Assembly (NCBI RefSeq): GCF_004801315.1
Contig: NZ_SSNW01000012.1
Span: 1-64,000 of the forward strand
Source: Deinococcus sp. Arct2-2
GTDB taxonomy: Bacteria > Deinococcota > Deinococci > Deinococcales > Deinococcaceae
Length of the DNA stretch: 64,000 bases
Direction of reading: 5' to 3'
Shown here: positions 50,288-59,517 of the stretch, piece after piece
Position numbering within the stretch: the stretch's first letter is position 1
How the letters are laid out: each line of letters opens with the position of its first letter
The notes under the pieces: model-generated
Seen by the model: only the letters and a program-made list of their open reading frames with translations
Told to the model about the DNA's origin: nothing
Database searches by the model: none
Translations under genes and position numbers: made by a program

Positions 50288-51090
50288 ACCGCCCAGAAGA
50301 CCTCGCCTCACCGCTGTCCACCCACGATCTGAAGCTGGCCTACGGCACGTCTGTCATCGTGCCGCACCTGAATCTGAGCCTCAAGGCCGGGCAGGTGACC
50401 AGTATCATCGGCCCCAACGGCTGCGGCAAAAGCACGGTGCTGCGGGCGTTGGCGCGGCTGCGGCCTGTCAGCGGGGGGAACGTGACGCTGTACGGTCAGG
50501 CGCTGCACAGCCTGCCCAGCAAGGAAGTGGCGCGGCGGCTGGCGATGTTGCCGCAGGGGCCGGTTGCCCCCGAAGGTCTGTCGGTGGAGGAACTGGTCTG
50601 GTTTGGCCGCCACCCGCATCAGGGCCGCTTCCCGGTGCGCCGTCCGGAAGACCGCGAGGCGGTGGCGTGGGCGCTGTCCCAGACGGGCATGACCATCTTC
50701 GGCCGCCGCCCGCTGGAAGCCCTCTCCGGCGGGCAGCGGCAGCGGGCATGGATCGCCATGAGCTTGGCCCAGCAAACCGAAATCTTGCTGCTGGATGAAC
50801 CCACCACGTACCTGGACTTGTCGCACCAGTTGGAGGTGTTGCAATTGGCCCAGCGCCTGAACCGTGAGCAGGGCAAAACGGTGGTGATGGTGCTGCACGA
50901 CCTGAATCAAGCGGTGCGCTACAGCGATGAGATCATCGCCATGCGGGACGGCGAGGTCTACGCCCAAGGCCGCCCGGAAGACGTGCTGACGCCAGCCTTG
51001 CTGACCGACGTGTTCGGCCTCAAGGCCCACCTTCTGAGTGACCCGGACACGGGCAGGCCGTACATCATTCCGTATGCGTTGACGCGCTGA
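50284..51090 (+). CDS. Iron-siderophore ABC transporter ATPase (FepC-like)
   Basis: A 268-residue ATPase. Walker A GPNGCGKST is at 43-51, the signature LSGGQ at 147-151, Walker B ILLLDEP at 167-173 (catalytic Glu 172), followed by LDLSHQLEVLQLAQRL, and the switch His in VVMVLHDLNQAVRYSDEI. It energises uptake by the two permeases. The ATG overlaps the permease stop (ATGA). It ends the operon; DUF3160 follows after 149 nt. Confidence 0.95.
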   Translation: MNRPEDLASPLSTHDLKLAYGTSVIVPHLNLSLKAGQVTSIIGPNGCGKSTVLRALARLRPVSGGNVTLYGQALHSLPSKEVARRLAMLPQGPVAPEGLSVEELVWFGRHPHQGRFPVRRPEDREAVAWALSQTGMTIFGRRPLEALSGGQRQRAWIAMSLAQQTEILLLDEPTTYLDLSHQLEVLQLAQRLNREQGKTVVMVLHDLNQAVRYSDEIIAMRDGEVYAQGRPEDVLTPALLTDVFGLKAHLLSDPDTGRPYIIPYALTR

Positions 51091-51239
51091 AAGGCGTACT
51101 TTATGCCAGCACCGGGTCAACGCCCTTGCCGCCGTCTCATCCGAGCGGACTTGCCATGCTGCGAAACGGACGGGCAGCTTTTACCCCTACCCAGCTAAAC
51201 GATCCTGCACTTTCGCCCTTTCTGTGGGCGGTGGATGGT

Positions 51240-53285
51240 ATGAATACAGGTATGCACAAACTGATTCCGGCGATTTTATTGGTGGCCTGCACTTCGGTGG
51301 AGGCCGCGTCTTACACGCTTCCCGTCAACTTGGGACGAATCAGCAACCCAAAGATCTTGCAAGCCGCCCAAACACTGGAACGCCCGGCGTTGACTGCGGC
51401 GCAAACAGCCGCCCTGAGCCGGAACGGATTCGTGATCACGCCTGCGAAGTGGCGGCAGTTCGACGCGGCGTATGAGGCCTACCGGTACGCGGATCAGCCC
51501 GTCTTCGTGACCACCGACAGCATGCTGCACATCTATCATCTGGTGTTCGACAAGGTGCTGCGTGACCTCGAACGCCAGTCTCTCGCTCCAGCCCTCAAGC
51601 GCATGACGGCGCTGCTGGTCGCGGACGCCGTGAGGCAGCACGCGAACCTGAAGGGCACGGCGCTGGAACGTGACGCCCTGAACGCCTTGGCGTACCTCGC
51701 GGTGGCCCAACGGTTGATCGACCCGGCTGCGGCGACGCCCGCTTCTGTGCAGCAACTGGTGACGGCGGAACTCAGGAGCATTGACGCCCATGCTGGCCCA
51801 AGCCTGTCCAGTATTTTCAGTGGCAGCCAGATGACCGAGGACTACTCGCAGTATGTGCCGCGCGGGCATTACACCCGGAGCGAGACCTTCAAACGGTATT
51901 TCCGCAGCATGATGTGGCTGGGCCGTATCAATCTGCGTGCCCAGAACGCCAGCGAGACACGCACAGCGGCCCTGCTGACCCACCTGATCACGCAAAACGG
52001 AGAGGCGCAGAAGCTCTGGGCACGGCTCTATGATCCGACTGCTCTGCTGGTGGGCAAAAGCGACGATCTGGATTACCGTCAGTACGCGGCGGCGCTGAAG
52101 CAGGTGACAGGCGGAACCGTTCGTCGGCTTGCAGACGCGGGAACGCTGCAAGCCCTTCAGAACGCCCTGTTCAAATTGCCCCCGCCTCAGGTCAACAGCG
52201 TGTTTGTGGTGGCTCAACCCGGTGAGGGCAGAGAAGTGCGTGACCGTGAGACGCTGGGCTTCCGCCTGATGGGCCAGCGGTTTACCCTAGACGGCGCGGC
52301 CCTGCAACGCTTGGTGTACCGCGAGGTCGGCACCCAAAATGAGCCGCGCCTGCTTCCCAAAGGGCTTGACCTGTTGGCTGGCTTAGGCAGCAACGCCGCC
52401 CTGAACATCCTGCGGGCGATGGGCGAGAGCAACTACGCGAACTACGACGCGCAGATGACCAAAGTCCGGGCCAGTTTTGCGGCGCTCAAACCTGCCGACT
52501 GGAACACCAGCGTGTACAGCGGTTGGATCTACACGCTGCAAGGTTTGGCGAAACCTGACCCGCGCGATGACCGCTACCCCGCCTTCATGCGCACACCGGC
52601 TTGGACGCGCAAGGAACTCTTGACCGCTCTGGGGTCGTGGACAGAGTTGAAGCACGACACCATTTTGTACGCCAAGCAAGTTATGGCCGAAATGGGTTCA
52701 GGCGGCGAAGAACCCAAGTATCCTCGGGCCTTCGTGGAACCCAATCCGGCGGTGTGGAGCAGGTTGGCAACTCTGGAAGCGCTGACCCGCACCGTCTTGC
52801 AACGTCAGGGCCTCCTGTCGCCAGAGGCGCGGTTCCGCTTAGACGAACTGCGCGACATGCTGGCCCTGCTGACCCAGGCCACCACCGCCCAACTGAGCGG
52901 CCAACTCCTTTCCCGCGACGACAATGACCGCTTGCATTTCTACGGCGGCTGGCTGGAACAGATGAAGATGTCCAGCACGGACGCCGAAGGCGAGGAAGGA
53001 AACAGCAGCCAATTGGATGAAAACGCTATGGCCGCCGTCGTCGCAGACGTCGCCACAGCAGGAACGACGGCCCTAGAAGAAGGCACTGGCTTTATTCAGG
53101 ATCTGTACGCCGTAGTGCCCGACTGGAACGGCGGCCTGCAAGTCGCGCACGGCGGCGTGTACAGCCAGTACGAGTTCACGGTGCCGAGCAGCAACCGCCT
53201 CACCGACGAAGCGTGGAAAGTCAGACTGACCAAGGGACAGGTTCCGCCCACGCACTCTTGGCTGGACGGCATCGTGGTGAAGTGA
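51240..53285 (+). CDS. Secreted DUF3160-family protein
   Basis: A 681-residue exported protein. It begins NTGMHKLIPAILLVACTSVE, a signal peptide ending EAAS; ATG 51252 is an alternative start. The body matches DUF3160: LTAAQTAALSRNGFVITPAK, AYRYADQPVFVTTDSMLHIY with HLVFDKVLRDLE, PEFMRTPAWTRKELLTALGS-type segment near 52590, WTELKHDTILYAKQVMAEMG, and the end HGGVYSQYEFTVPSSNRLTD. Function is unknown; it is predicted to be all-helical and extracytoplasmic. It is coupled by overlap to a CapA-family gene, which suggests a cell-surface role. Confidence 0.85.
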   Translation: MNTGMHKLIPAILLVACTSVEAASYTLPVNLGRISNPKILQAAQTLERPALTAAQTAALSRNGFVITPAKWRQFDAAYEAYRYADQPVFVTTDSMLHIYHLVFDKVLRDLERQSLAPALKRMTALLVADAVRQHANLKGTALERDALNALAYLAVAQRLIDPAAATPASVQQLVTAELRSIDAHAGPSLSSIFSGSQMTEDYSQYVPRGHYTRSETFKRYFRSMMWLGRINLRAQNASETRTAALLTHLITQNGEAQKLWARLYDPTALLVGKSDDLDYRQYAAALKQVTGGTVRRLADAGTLQALQNALFKLPPPQVNSVFVVAQPGEGREVRDRETLGFRLMGQRFTLDGAALQRLVYREVGTQNEPRLLPKGLDLLAGLGSNAALNILRAMGESNYANYDAQMTKVRASFAALKPADWNTSVYSGWIYTLQGLAKPDPRDDRYPAFMRTPAWTRKELLTALGSWTELKHDTILYAKQVMAEMGSGGEEPKYPRAFVEPNPAVWSRLATLEALTRTVLQRQGLLSPEARFRLDELRDMLALLTQATTAQLSGQLLSRDDNDRLHFYGGWLEQMKMSSTDAEGEEGNSSQLDENAMAAVVADVATAGTTALEEGTGFIQDLYAVVPDWNGGLQVAHGGVYSQYEFTVPSSNRLTDEAWKVRLTKGQVPPTHSWLDGIVVK

Positions 53286-54211
53286 TCCACCCTGACCTGC
53301 GCCACGTGGGCAGGAGCTTGGCCGCCTGCCTTCTGGCTGTGGGACTGACTTCGGGTGGCCGGGAGGCTCCACCCTTCACACTGGTGCTGGCTGGAGATAT
53401 CAATCTGGCTCGCGGCGCAGCTAGGGCGCAGGATCAGCACTGGCCGGACACATTCGGCGCAGTGCGGGAAGTCTTTCAGGGGGACTTGGTGCTGGCAAAC
53501 CTAGAATCGCCCCTCACCGATCAGCCGAAAGTCACCGCCGGCATCGACCTGCGTGCCCCGCTGGCCGCTGTGCAGGCGCTCACCCCGTTTACGCATCTGA
53601 GTGTGGAGAACAACCACGCGCTTGACGGCGGCGAGCGGGGTCAGCATCAAAACATGCTCCTACTGAGGGCGCAACAATTGACGCCTGTGACCAGACAGCC
53701 TGTGGTTCAGAGTTTTCGGGGCCTGAACGTGGCGCTTTTGTCGTACCTCGACGACGGTTCACCGCCTCCACTGGCGCAGGTGCAGGCTGCCCGACAGCAA
53801 GCCCACATAGTCATCGTGATGCCGCACTGGGGCGCGGAATACAACGCCGTGACCACCCGGCAACGCACGCAGGCGAGGCTGCTGGCTCAGGCAGGCGCAA
53901 CGCTGATCGTCGGGAGCGGGCCGCACGTCCTGCAAGGCCACGAGCGCATCGGAGACACCTTGGTGCTGTACAGCCTCGGCAACTTGCTGTTCGATCAGCC
54001 GTACCCGGAAGCGTGGTTGGGCGCGGTGGTGCGCGTGCAATTCAGGGGCGCACAGGTGGGAGGGACACAGGTGAAGGGCACACAGCTGTCGGCCTGCGCC
54101 GTGCCGACCTTAACTCGGTCTGGACGCGTTGCGCTGGCCCAAGGGCTGAACTTCCAGAAAGCGCTGTCGCGTTTGAACCTCCAGAGTTGCCCGAAGCAAG
54201 GGCGAATGTGA
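53282..54211 (+). CDS. CapA-family (poly-gamma-glutamate synthesis type) protein
   Basis: A 309-residue protein from GTG 53282, overlapping the DUF3160 stop. An N-terminal hydrophobic signal (LAACLLAVGLTSGG) precedes a metallophosphoesterase-like CapA fold: TLVLAGDINLARGAARAQD, GDLVLANLESPLTD, HLSVENNHALDGGERGQHQN (Asn-His pair), HIVIVMPHWGAEYNAVTTRQ (His), and LIVGSGPHVLQGHERIGDTL (His) with YSLGNLLFD. The metal-site residues are present, though the usual LANNH is VENNH. Family members act in polyglutamate capsule assembly; the role here is inferred. Confidence 0.85.
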   Translation: MIHPDLRHVGRSLAACLLAVGLTSGGREAPPFTLVLAGDINLARGAARAQDQHWPDTFGAVREVFQGDLVLANLESPLTDQPKVTAGIDLRAPLAAVQALTPFTHLSVENNHALDGGERGQHQNMLLLRAQQLTPVTRQPVVQSFRGLNVALLSYLDDGSPPPLAQVQAARQQAHIVIVMPHWGAEYNAVTTRQRTQARLLAQAGATLIVGSGPHVLQGHERIGDTLVLYSLGNLLFDQPYPEAWLGAVVRVQFRGAQVGGTQVKGTQLSACAVPTLTRSGRVALAQGLNFQKALSRLNLQSCPKQGRM

Positions 54212-54828
54212 CTGGAAGCAGCATCAGACTGACCCGGAGAAATCCTGCTAACCAGCCCAAGTTGCGCGTGTTTCGCCCAGTCTGCCGTTCGATCTTCCTC
54301 GGCGCTCTGGCCTGCCTGTCTTGGGCAAGGGCGGGAGGCGGGGAAACGCCTGTGCAGCGCTGCCTCTCCCTCCACCTCCCCGCCACGTGGGAGGTGCGCT
54401 CCGGTGCCTATGCCGATGTGACGGGCGACGGTTCGCCGGAATGCGTGCTGAGCGTCTGGCGGCCTTGGCAGGACTGGCCCATCGCCCGCTGGACGGCGCG
54501 TCCGACCCCCATTATCCGCAACCGGGATGCTCAGGGGGCCAGCTCGCATATCGCTGTGCTGAAACTCCTGCAAGACGGCGCGTTCCGCTCTGTTTGGATG
54601 GGCAGCGCTCTCTTTCAGCCCGTCACTGCGCTTAAGATTCTGCCGGATGGCACGCTCGCCACGCTGGAAACCACCTATCGGCGGGGCAGATACGGCGCTG
54701 GTGTGGCCCAGAGTTATTGGAAATGGACAGGATTTGGCTTCGGCCTTCTGAGACGCGAACTTGTGCAGCCTGACACGCTGCGGCGGACTCCAAGCGAGTT
54801 GGGGAAGCGGAGGACAAAAGAGCCGTGA
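54208..54828 (+). CDS. Secreted hypothetical protein with FG-GAP/VCBS-like segment
   Basis: A 206-residue protein starting at GTG 54208 (4-nt overlap with CapA). After a basic N-terminus and a hydrophobic segment (FRPVCRSIFLGALACLSWAR), the mature part contains GAYADVTGDGSPECVLSVWR, an Asp-rich calcium-loop pattern like FG-GAP repeats, then PDGTLATLETTYRRGRYGAG. Two Cys flank the early part. It is the third gene of the DUF3160-CapA unit, which suggests a shared surface function. Confidence 0.7.
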   Translation: MTGSSIRLTRRNPANQPKLRVFRPVCRSIFLGALACLSWARAGGGETPVQRCLSLHLPATWEVRSGAYADVTGDGSPECVLSVWRPWQDWPIARWTARPTPIIRNRDAQGASSHIAVLKLLQDGAFRSVWMGSALFQPVTALKILPDGTLATLETTYRRGRYGAGVAQSYWKWTGFGFGLLRRELVQPDTLRRTPSELGKRRTKEP

Positions 54829-54838
54829 ACGCGCTTCG

Positions 54839-55000
54839 GTGGTGCGGCCCTTGCGGGAACTCGTCGCTGAACTTGATACGCCAAGTGCCGATCAATTCGC
54901 AGGCAGTCTCACTGCTCCGCCCGAGAAAAAGTTCTCTGACATCGCGGCAACGTGGTGGAAATCGGTGGGAGAGCCAAACCGCGTGGCCGCTGTTCGATGA
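54839..55000 (+). CDS. Possible 53-residue protein or fragment
   Basis: From GTG 54839 the frame reads VRPLRELVAELDTPSADQFA, GSLTAPPEKKFSDIAATWWK, SVGEPNRVAAVR. It has protein-like composition but no good ribosome-binding site and no recognised family. It could be the tail of a lost gene. Confidence 0.3.
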   Translation: MVRPLRELVAELDTPSADQFAGSLTAPPEKKFSDIAATWWKSVGEPNRVAAVR

Positions 55001-55197
55001 CAGAAAGCGCTGGTGGATCAAAGACTGAACTCGGGCAATAACGGGTAGAGACTCCCACAGCCCTAGTCGACACACAAAAGCCACCCACTGTCTCCCGGTT
55101 GTCCGTGCCTATTTGGGGAGTGCGTGTTCCAATCCTGCTGAAAGCATGAAGGCCGCGCCGGGATGACGCTGCCGTACCTGCGGGTGTAGCGTCAAGT

Positions 55198-56169
55198 ATG
55201 GAATACCGTCATCTGGGCCGCACCGGCCTGAAAGTCAGCCCCCTGTGTCTGGGAACCATGAACTTTGGCCCCGAAACGAGCGAGCAGGACAGCCACAGCA
55301 TCATGGATACGGCGCTGGACCGTGGTGTCAATTTCTTTGATACCGCCGACGTCTATGGCCGCCAGCCGGGTCAGGGCGTGACCGAGCAGATCGTCGGGCG
55401 CTGGCTGGAGAAAAATCCGGGCCACCGTGACCGGATCGTGCTGGCGACGAAGGTGTACGGCAAGATGGGGGACGGCCCCAACGATCAAAAGCTCTCGGCC
55501 TACCACATCCGTAAGGCGTGCGAGGACAGCCTGCGCCGCCTCAAGACCGATCACATCGACCTGTACCAGATGCACCACATCGACCGGGCCACGCCCTGGG
55601 AGGAAATCTGGCAGGCGATGGAACAGCTGGTGCGCGAAGGCAAGGTGCTGTACGTGGGCAGCAGCAACTTTGCGGGCTGGCATATCGCGCAGGCCAATAC
55701 GCTGGCCGCCCAGCGCCACTTTATGGGCTTGGTGTCCGAGCAGAGCCTCTATAACCTGTCGGCACGCATGATCGAGTTGGAAGTTATTCCGGCGTGTCAG
55801 GCACTGGGCTTGGGCCTGATCCCCTGGAGTCCGCTGGGCGGCGGCCTGCTGGGCGGGGTCTTGCAAAAAGCCAGCGCAGGCCGCCGCGCCAGCGAGAACA
55901 TGCAAAAGCAGATCGACCAACACCGCCCGCAACTGGAGCAGTACGAGGCGCTGTGTAAAGAACTGGGTGAGTCCCCGGCAGATGTGGCGCTGGCGTGGCT
56001 GCTGCATCAACCCGCCGTGACCGCCCCGATTATCGGCCCGCGCACGGCAGCGCAACTGGACGGCGCACTGAAAGCGCTGGACATCAAGCTCACAGAGGAC
56101 AGCGTAAGCAAGCTGAACGACATCTGGCCCGGCCCCGGCGGACAGGCTCCGGAAGCCTACGCGTGGTAA
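55198..56169 (+). CDS. Aldo/keto reductase
   Basis: A 323-residue NADPH-dependent oxidoreductase of the AKR superfamily (YdhF/GSP69-like subgroup). The catalytic tetrad is visible: Asp 48 in FFDTADVYGRQ, Tyr 53, Lys 85 in VLATKVYGKM, and His 126 in DLYQMHHIDRATPWEEIWQA. The NADP-binding end includes PIIGPRTAAQLDGALKAL. It reduces an aldehyde or sugar. TAGCGT at 55187-55192 with the ATG 6 nt later suggests a leaderless transcript. It overlaps the following SDR gene by 7 nt, pointing to a sugar-conversion operon. Confidence 0.92.
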   Translation: MEYRHLGRTGLKVSPLCLGTMNFGPETSEQDSHSIMDTALDRGVNFFDTADVYGRQPGQGVTEQIVGRWLEKNPGHRDRIVLATKVYGKMGDGPNDQKLSAYHIRKACEDSLRRLKTDHIDLYQMHHIDRATPWEEIWQAMEQLVREGKVLYVGSSNFAGWHIAQANTLAAQRHFMGLVSEQSLYNLSARMIELEVIPACQALGLGLIPWSPLGGGLLGGVLQKASAGRRASENMQKQIDQHRPQLEQYEALCKELGESPADVALAWLLHQPAVTAPIIGPRTAAQLDGALKALDIKLTEDSVSKLNDIWPGPGGQAPEAYAW

Positions 56170-57089
56170 ATATTCCTTTGGCAGACCAGCTCTCTCTGGC
56201 AGGGCCAGTGGTGCTGACCGGCGCGGCGGGCCGGGCTGGACGCGCTGCCCTACGGCATCTGCTGGAACACGGCTACGAGGTCATTGCCGTGGATACCCAG
56301 CCCATTCCCAAGCCGGACGGCACTGTGGCGGGTTCGCTGAAAGCCGCCCTGCGTGCAGACCTGACCGATCTGGGTCAAACGCTGGAAGTCATGCAGGGGG
56401 CAAGCAGCGTGATTCACCTGGCGAATATTCCTGCTCCGGGTCTTCAGGCCCCGCACCACACCTTCGTGCAGAACGTGACCATGAACCACAGCGTCTTTAC
56501 GGCGGCGACCATGCTGGGTCTAGACCGGGTGGTGTGGGCGTCCAGTGAAACCACGCTGGGCCTGCCGTTTGGTGTGCCGCCGCAGTACGCCCCGGTGGAC
56601 GAGGCGCACTACCCGCACCCGGAATCGTCCTACGCGCTCAGCAAGGTGGTCACCGAGACGATGGCACAGGATTTTGCGCGTCACTCGGGCATTCCTTTCG
56701 TGGCCCTGCGGTTTTCCAACATCTTGGGGCCGGAGGAGTACCGCCGGTTTCCAGAGCTGGCGTGGCCGGATCTGCACGCCCGCAACTGGAATCTGTGGGG
56801 CTATATCGACGAGCGGGACGCCGCGCTGGCCTGCCGTTTGGCCCTGACCGCGCCGCTTGAAGGAGCCAGCAGCTTCATCATCGCCGCCGCCGACACGGTG
56901 ATGCCGGTTCCCTCACGCACGCTGATGGCACAGGTGTTTCCCGGTGTGCCGCTGCGCGAATCGCTGACGGGGTTCGGGACGCTGCTGAGCATCGACCACG
57001 CCCGCGCCCAGCTCGGTTTCGAGCCTCAGCACAGTTGGCGCGGCACGCTGGACGAGCAGGGCCAACAGTTAGCACAGGAGAACCCATGA
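56163..57089 (+). CDS. NAD(P)-dependent epimerase/dehydratase (extended SDR) 1
   Basis: A 308-residue extended SDR from GTG 56163. The Rossmann motif TGAAGRAG is at 19-26, the acidic residue after the second strand is in YEVIAVDTQ, and the catalytic S-Y-K are in VVWASSETTLG and SSYALSK (Tyr 157, Lys 161). The C-terminal half has the sugar-binding pattern RFSNILGPEEYRRFPELAWP. It is an epimerase, dehydratase or uronate dehydrogenase-like enzyme; the substrate is unknown. It is coupled to its neighbours on both sides. Confidence 0.88.
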   Translation: MVNIPLADQLSLAGPVVLTGAAGRAGRAALRHLLEHGYEVIAVDTQPIPKPDGTVAGSLKAALRADLTDLGQTLEVMQGASSVIHLANIPAPGLQAPHHTFVQNVTMNHSVFTAATMLGLDRVVWASSETTLGLPFGVPPQYAPVDEAHYPHPESSYALSKVVTETMAQDFARHSGIPFVALRFSNILGPEEYRRFPELAWPDLHARNWNLWGYIDERDAALACRLALTAPLEGASSFIIAAADTVMPVPSRTLMAQVFPGVPLRESLTGFGTLLSIDHARAQLGFEPQHSWRGTLDEQGQQLAQENP

Positions 57090-58096
57090 AGGTTCTGTTC
57101 ATCGGTGGCACGGGCATCATCAGCTCGGCGTGTTCGGAACTGGCGCTGGCGCAGGGCATGGATCTGTTCCTGCTCAACCGGGGTGAGTCGTCAAGGCCCA
57201 TTCCAGAGGGCGCAACCGTGCTGCACGGCGATATCCGCGATCCGGGCAGCGTGCGGGAGGCGCTGGGCGAGCTGAAGTTCGACGTGGTGGTGAACTGGGT
57301 GGCCTTCACCCCCGAACACATCGAGACCGATCTGGAGCTTTTTGCGGGCCGAACCAAACAGTACGTCTTTATCAGCTCGGCGTCGGCGTACCAGAAGCCG
57401 CTGGGCCATCTGCCGATTACGGAATCCACGCCGCTGCACAACCCCTTCTGGCCGTATTCCCGCGACAAGATCGCCTGCGAAGACCGGCTGACCCGCGCCT
57501 ACCGCGAGGACGGCTTTCCGGCGACCATCGTGCGGCCCTCACACACCTATGACCGGACGCTGCTGCCTATGGACGGCGGCTGGACGGTGGTAGACCGCAT
57601 GCGCCGGGGCAAACCCGTCATCGTTCATGGCGACGGCACCTCCCTGTGGACGCTGACCCATCACCGCGATTTTGCCGTGGGGTTCGTGGGTTTACTGGGC
57701 CGCCCAGCAGTGGTCGGTGAGGCCGTGCAGATCACCGGCGACGAGTGGCTGACGTGGAACCAGATTTTTGAGCTGGTGGCCGGAGCGGCGGGCGCAGAGG
57801 CGAACATCGTCCATGTGCCGTCCGACATCATCGCCGCCTTCGCTCCCGACTGGGGCGCGGGCCTGCTGGGTGACAAGGCCCACAGCGTCATCTTCGACAA
57901 CAGCAAGATCAAGCGTCTGGTGCCAGAGTTCCGGGCCACCATTCCGTATGCACGCGGCGTGCAGGAAGTACTGGCTTGGTATGACGCCGATCCGGCGCGT
58001 CAGGTCGTCAACGCAGAGTTAGAGCGCGTGATGGACGATATTATCGGGCAGATTCAGGGCGTGGGGCCACGCAGATCAGGAGCTGTAGACATTTAG
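57086..58096 (+). CDS. NAD(P)-dependent epimerase/reductase (extended SDR) 2
   Basis: A 336-residue protein from ATG 57086 with AGGAG at 57077-57081. The coenzyme motif is GGTGII (MKVLFIGGTGIISSACSELA), with catalytic Ser in YVFISSASAYQK and YSRDK as the Y-x3-K motif. The C-terminal part (GDGTSLWTLTHHRDFAVGFV, VGEAVQITGDEWLTWNQIFE) resembles sugar-nucleotide or sugar-phosphate reductases of this group. The ATG overlaps the stop of SDR 1. The three-gene set suggests conversion of one carbohydrate. Confidence 0.88.
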   Translation: MKVLFIGGTGIISSACSELALAQGMDLFLLNRGESSRPIPEGATVLHGDIRDPGSVREALGELKFDVVVNWVAFTPEHIETDLELFAGRTKQYVFISSASAYQKPLGHLPITESTPLHNPFWPYSRDKIACEDRLTRAYREDGFPATIVRPSHTYDRTLLPMDGGWTVVDRMRRGKPVIVHGDGTSLWTLTHHRDFAVGFVGLLGRPAVVGEAVQITGDEWLTWNQIFELVAGAAGAEANIVHVPSDIIAAFAPDWGAGLLGDKAHSVIFDNSKIKRLVPEFRATIPYARGVQEVLAWYDADPARQVVNAELERVMDDIIGQIQGVGPRRSGAVDI

Positions 58097-58203
58097 AGGG
58101 CGTGATTGTGCGGGTCGGAGGAGACTGACCCGCCGTGACCGCTCCCGAGCAAGTCGTAAAAACGACGATGGCGGGTGCGGAATGGCCGCACTTTCTATCG
58201 GCC

Positions 58204-59151
58204 TTACCGTCCGGGAGTGCTGCACCACAGGCTGATGCCGGTCAGTTGGTGGGTGGCTTCCGTATTGGCGCTCCTCAGAATCAGGTAATCGTCGTCGGTG
58301 GGCGGCGCGTTCAGTTGCAGGCTCATCTCGGTATATTGTGGGGTTTCCTCGTTCAACTCGATCACTCCCAGCGAGGTGCCCCAAGCGTTCGTCAGCTTCA
58401 GCGCCACTGCCTTAGCAGAAAGGGGCACGGCTGTGACCTGCCCTTTGAGGCCAGCTTGGAAGCCGCCCTCAGCGCTGCCTTTGATGGAAAGGGCGTAGCC
58501 GCCGCCCGCGCACAGGCCCATAAACACGGTGGGAACGCCCGACGTTCTCCTGATGGATTCGAACGCCACCCCTTGCGCCACCTTCAGGCGCGTGGCCCAC
58601 ACTTGGGCGGGCACCGGGTCGGCTGGAATCAGTACGGTAGACCGCAACACCGCGCTCAACACCTGAACAGCCGCCTCACTTTGATCCGGGGAGTGGGGCA
58701 GCATGACAGTCACCCGCGTCGGGGTGCCGCCACTCACGGTCTGCACGGTGGCGGTGCGGGTCAGCACTCCGCCCCCCGGCAGGCGGTAGCGGGCCACCTG
58801 TACCTCGGCTCGGGTGGGCGGCGCAGTCAGGACGGCCTCCTGCTGACCCAGCTTCAGTTTGGCCGGAAAGGCCGTCCGCAGCGCGTTGGCCGGAGCGTTG
58901 GGCAGCACGCTGATGATGATGGTGCTTCGGCCCTCCAAACCACGCAGGTTGAGGGCCACGCCGGGGGCATCCTCGCTGGGGCCTAACTCCGCCTGATAGC
59001 CCGGCGGCACGGTGAGACGGAAGCCCAACGTGGGGGCGTCGATGGTGGTTCCGGCAGCGTAGACCTGCGCCACCCGCAGCGGTTCGGCTTGCCCTGCGCC
59101 CAACGCGCCCCCCACCAAAGCCAGCGCCAACACCCACGCCCGTAGTTTCAT
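58204..59151 (-). CDS. Secreted hypothetical protein
   Basis: A 315-residue exported protein with signal KLRAWVLALALVGGALGAGQ. The mature part is beta-rich (LGFRLTVPPGYQAELGPSED, TIIISVLPNAPANALRTAFP, PTRVTVMLPHSPDQSEAAVQ; later IRRTSGVPTVFMGLCAGGGY with one Cys and a final Cys in SLWCSTPG). No family is recognised. It is convergent with the SDR operon and has no operon partner. Confidence 0.75.
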   Translation of the reverse strand: MKLRAWVLALALVGGALGAGQAEPLRVAQVYAAGTTIDAPTLGFRLTVPPGYQAELGPSEDAPGVALNLRGLEGRSTIIISVLPNAPANALRTAFPAKLKLGQQEAVLTAPPTRAEVQVARYRLPGGGVLTRTATVQTVSGGTPTRVTVMLPHSPDQSEAAVQVLSAVLRSTVLIPADPVPAQVWATRLKVAQGVAFESIRRTSGVPTVFMGLCAGGGYALSIKGSAEGGFQAGLKGQVTAVPLSAKAVALKLTNAWGTSLGVIELNEETPQYTEMSLQLNAPPTDDDYLILRSANTEATHQLTGISLWCSTPGR

Positions 59152-59517
59152 GCCTGTAGCTTAGGCGACGGCTCTGACAAAAGTTGAACGGAGCCTCAGG
59201 ACACGTCTGCGACTGGTCTCAGACCCATTGATCCGAAGCGCTCAGACCGCCCGGCCCAATCAGTGCGAAGAAGGGAACGCACCCCAGAGGTCGAATCACC
59301 AGACGAACCGTTTCTGCTCTCCTGACATTCCAGTGGTCTGAAAGAGAAATTCAGTCTGGTGGACGGTCACGACAACAAACGACTTTCTGAGCGGTCTTTG
59401 GGCATCAGCCGCGCCTGCTCAACACGCCTGCTCAGACAGTGTCTCCACGCCTAGACCTTGCTCACAACCTCATAACTTCGGCCCGCTTCCGCCGACGAAC
59501 AGGGATACTGAATCCCA
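59152..59517. other. Divergent intergenic region
   Basis: No gene is seen in 366 nt. A GATACT -10-like hexamer at 59504-59509 lies 8 nt before the DUF2339 start and may drive a leaderless or near-leaderless mRNA. Confidence 0.45.
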
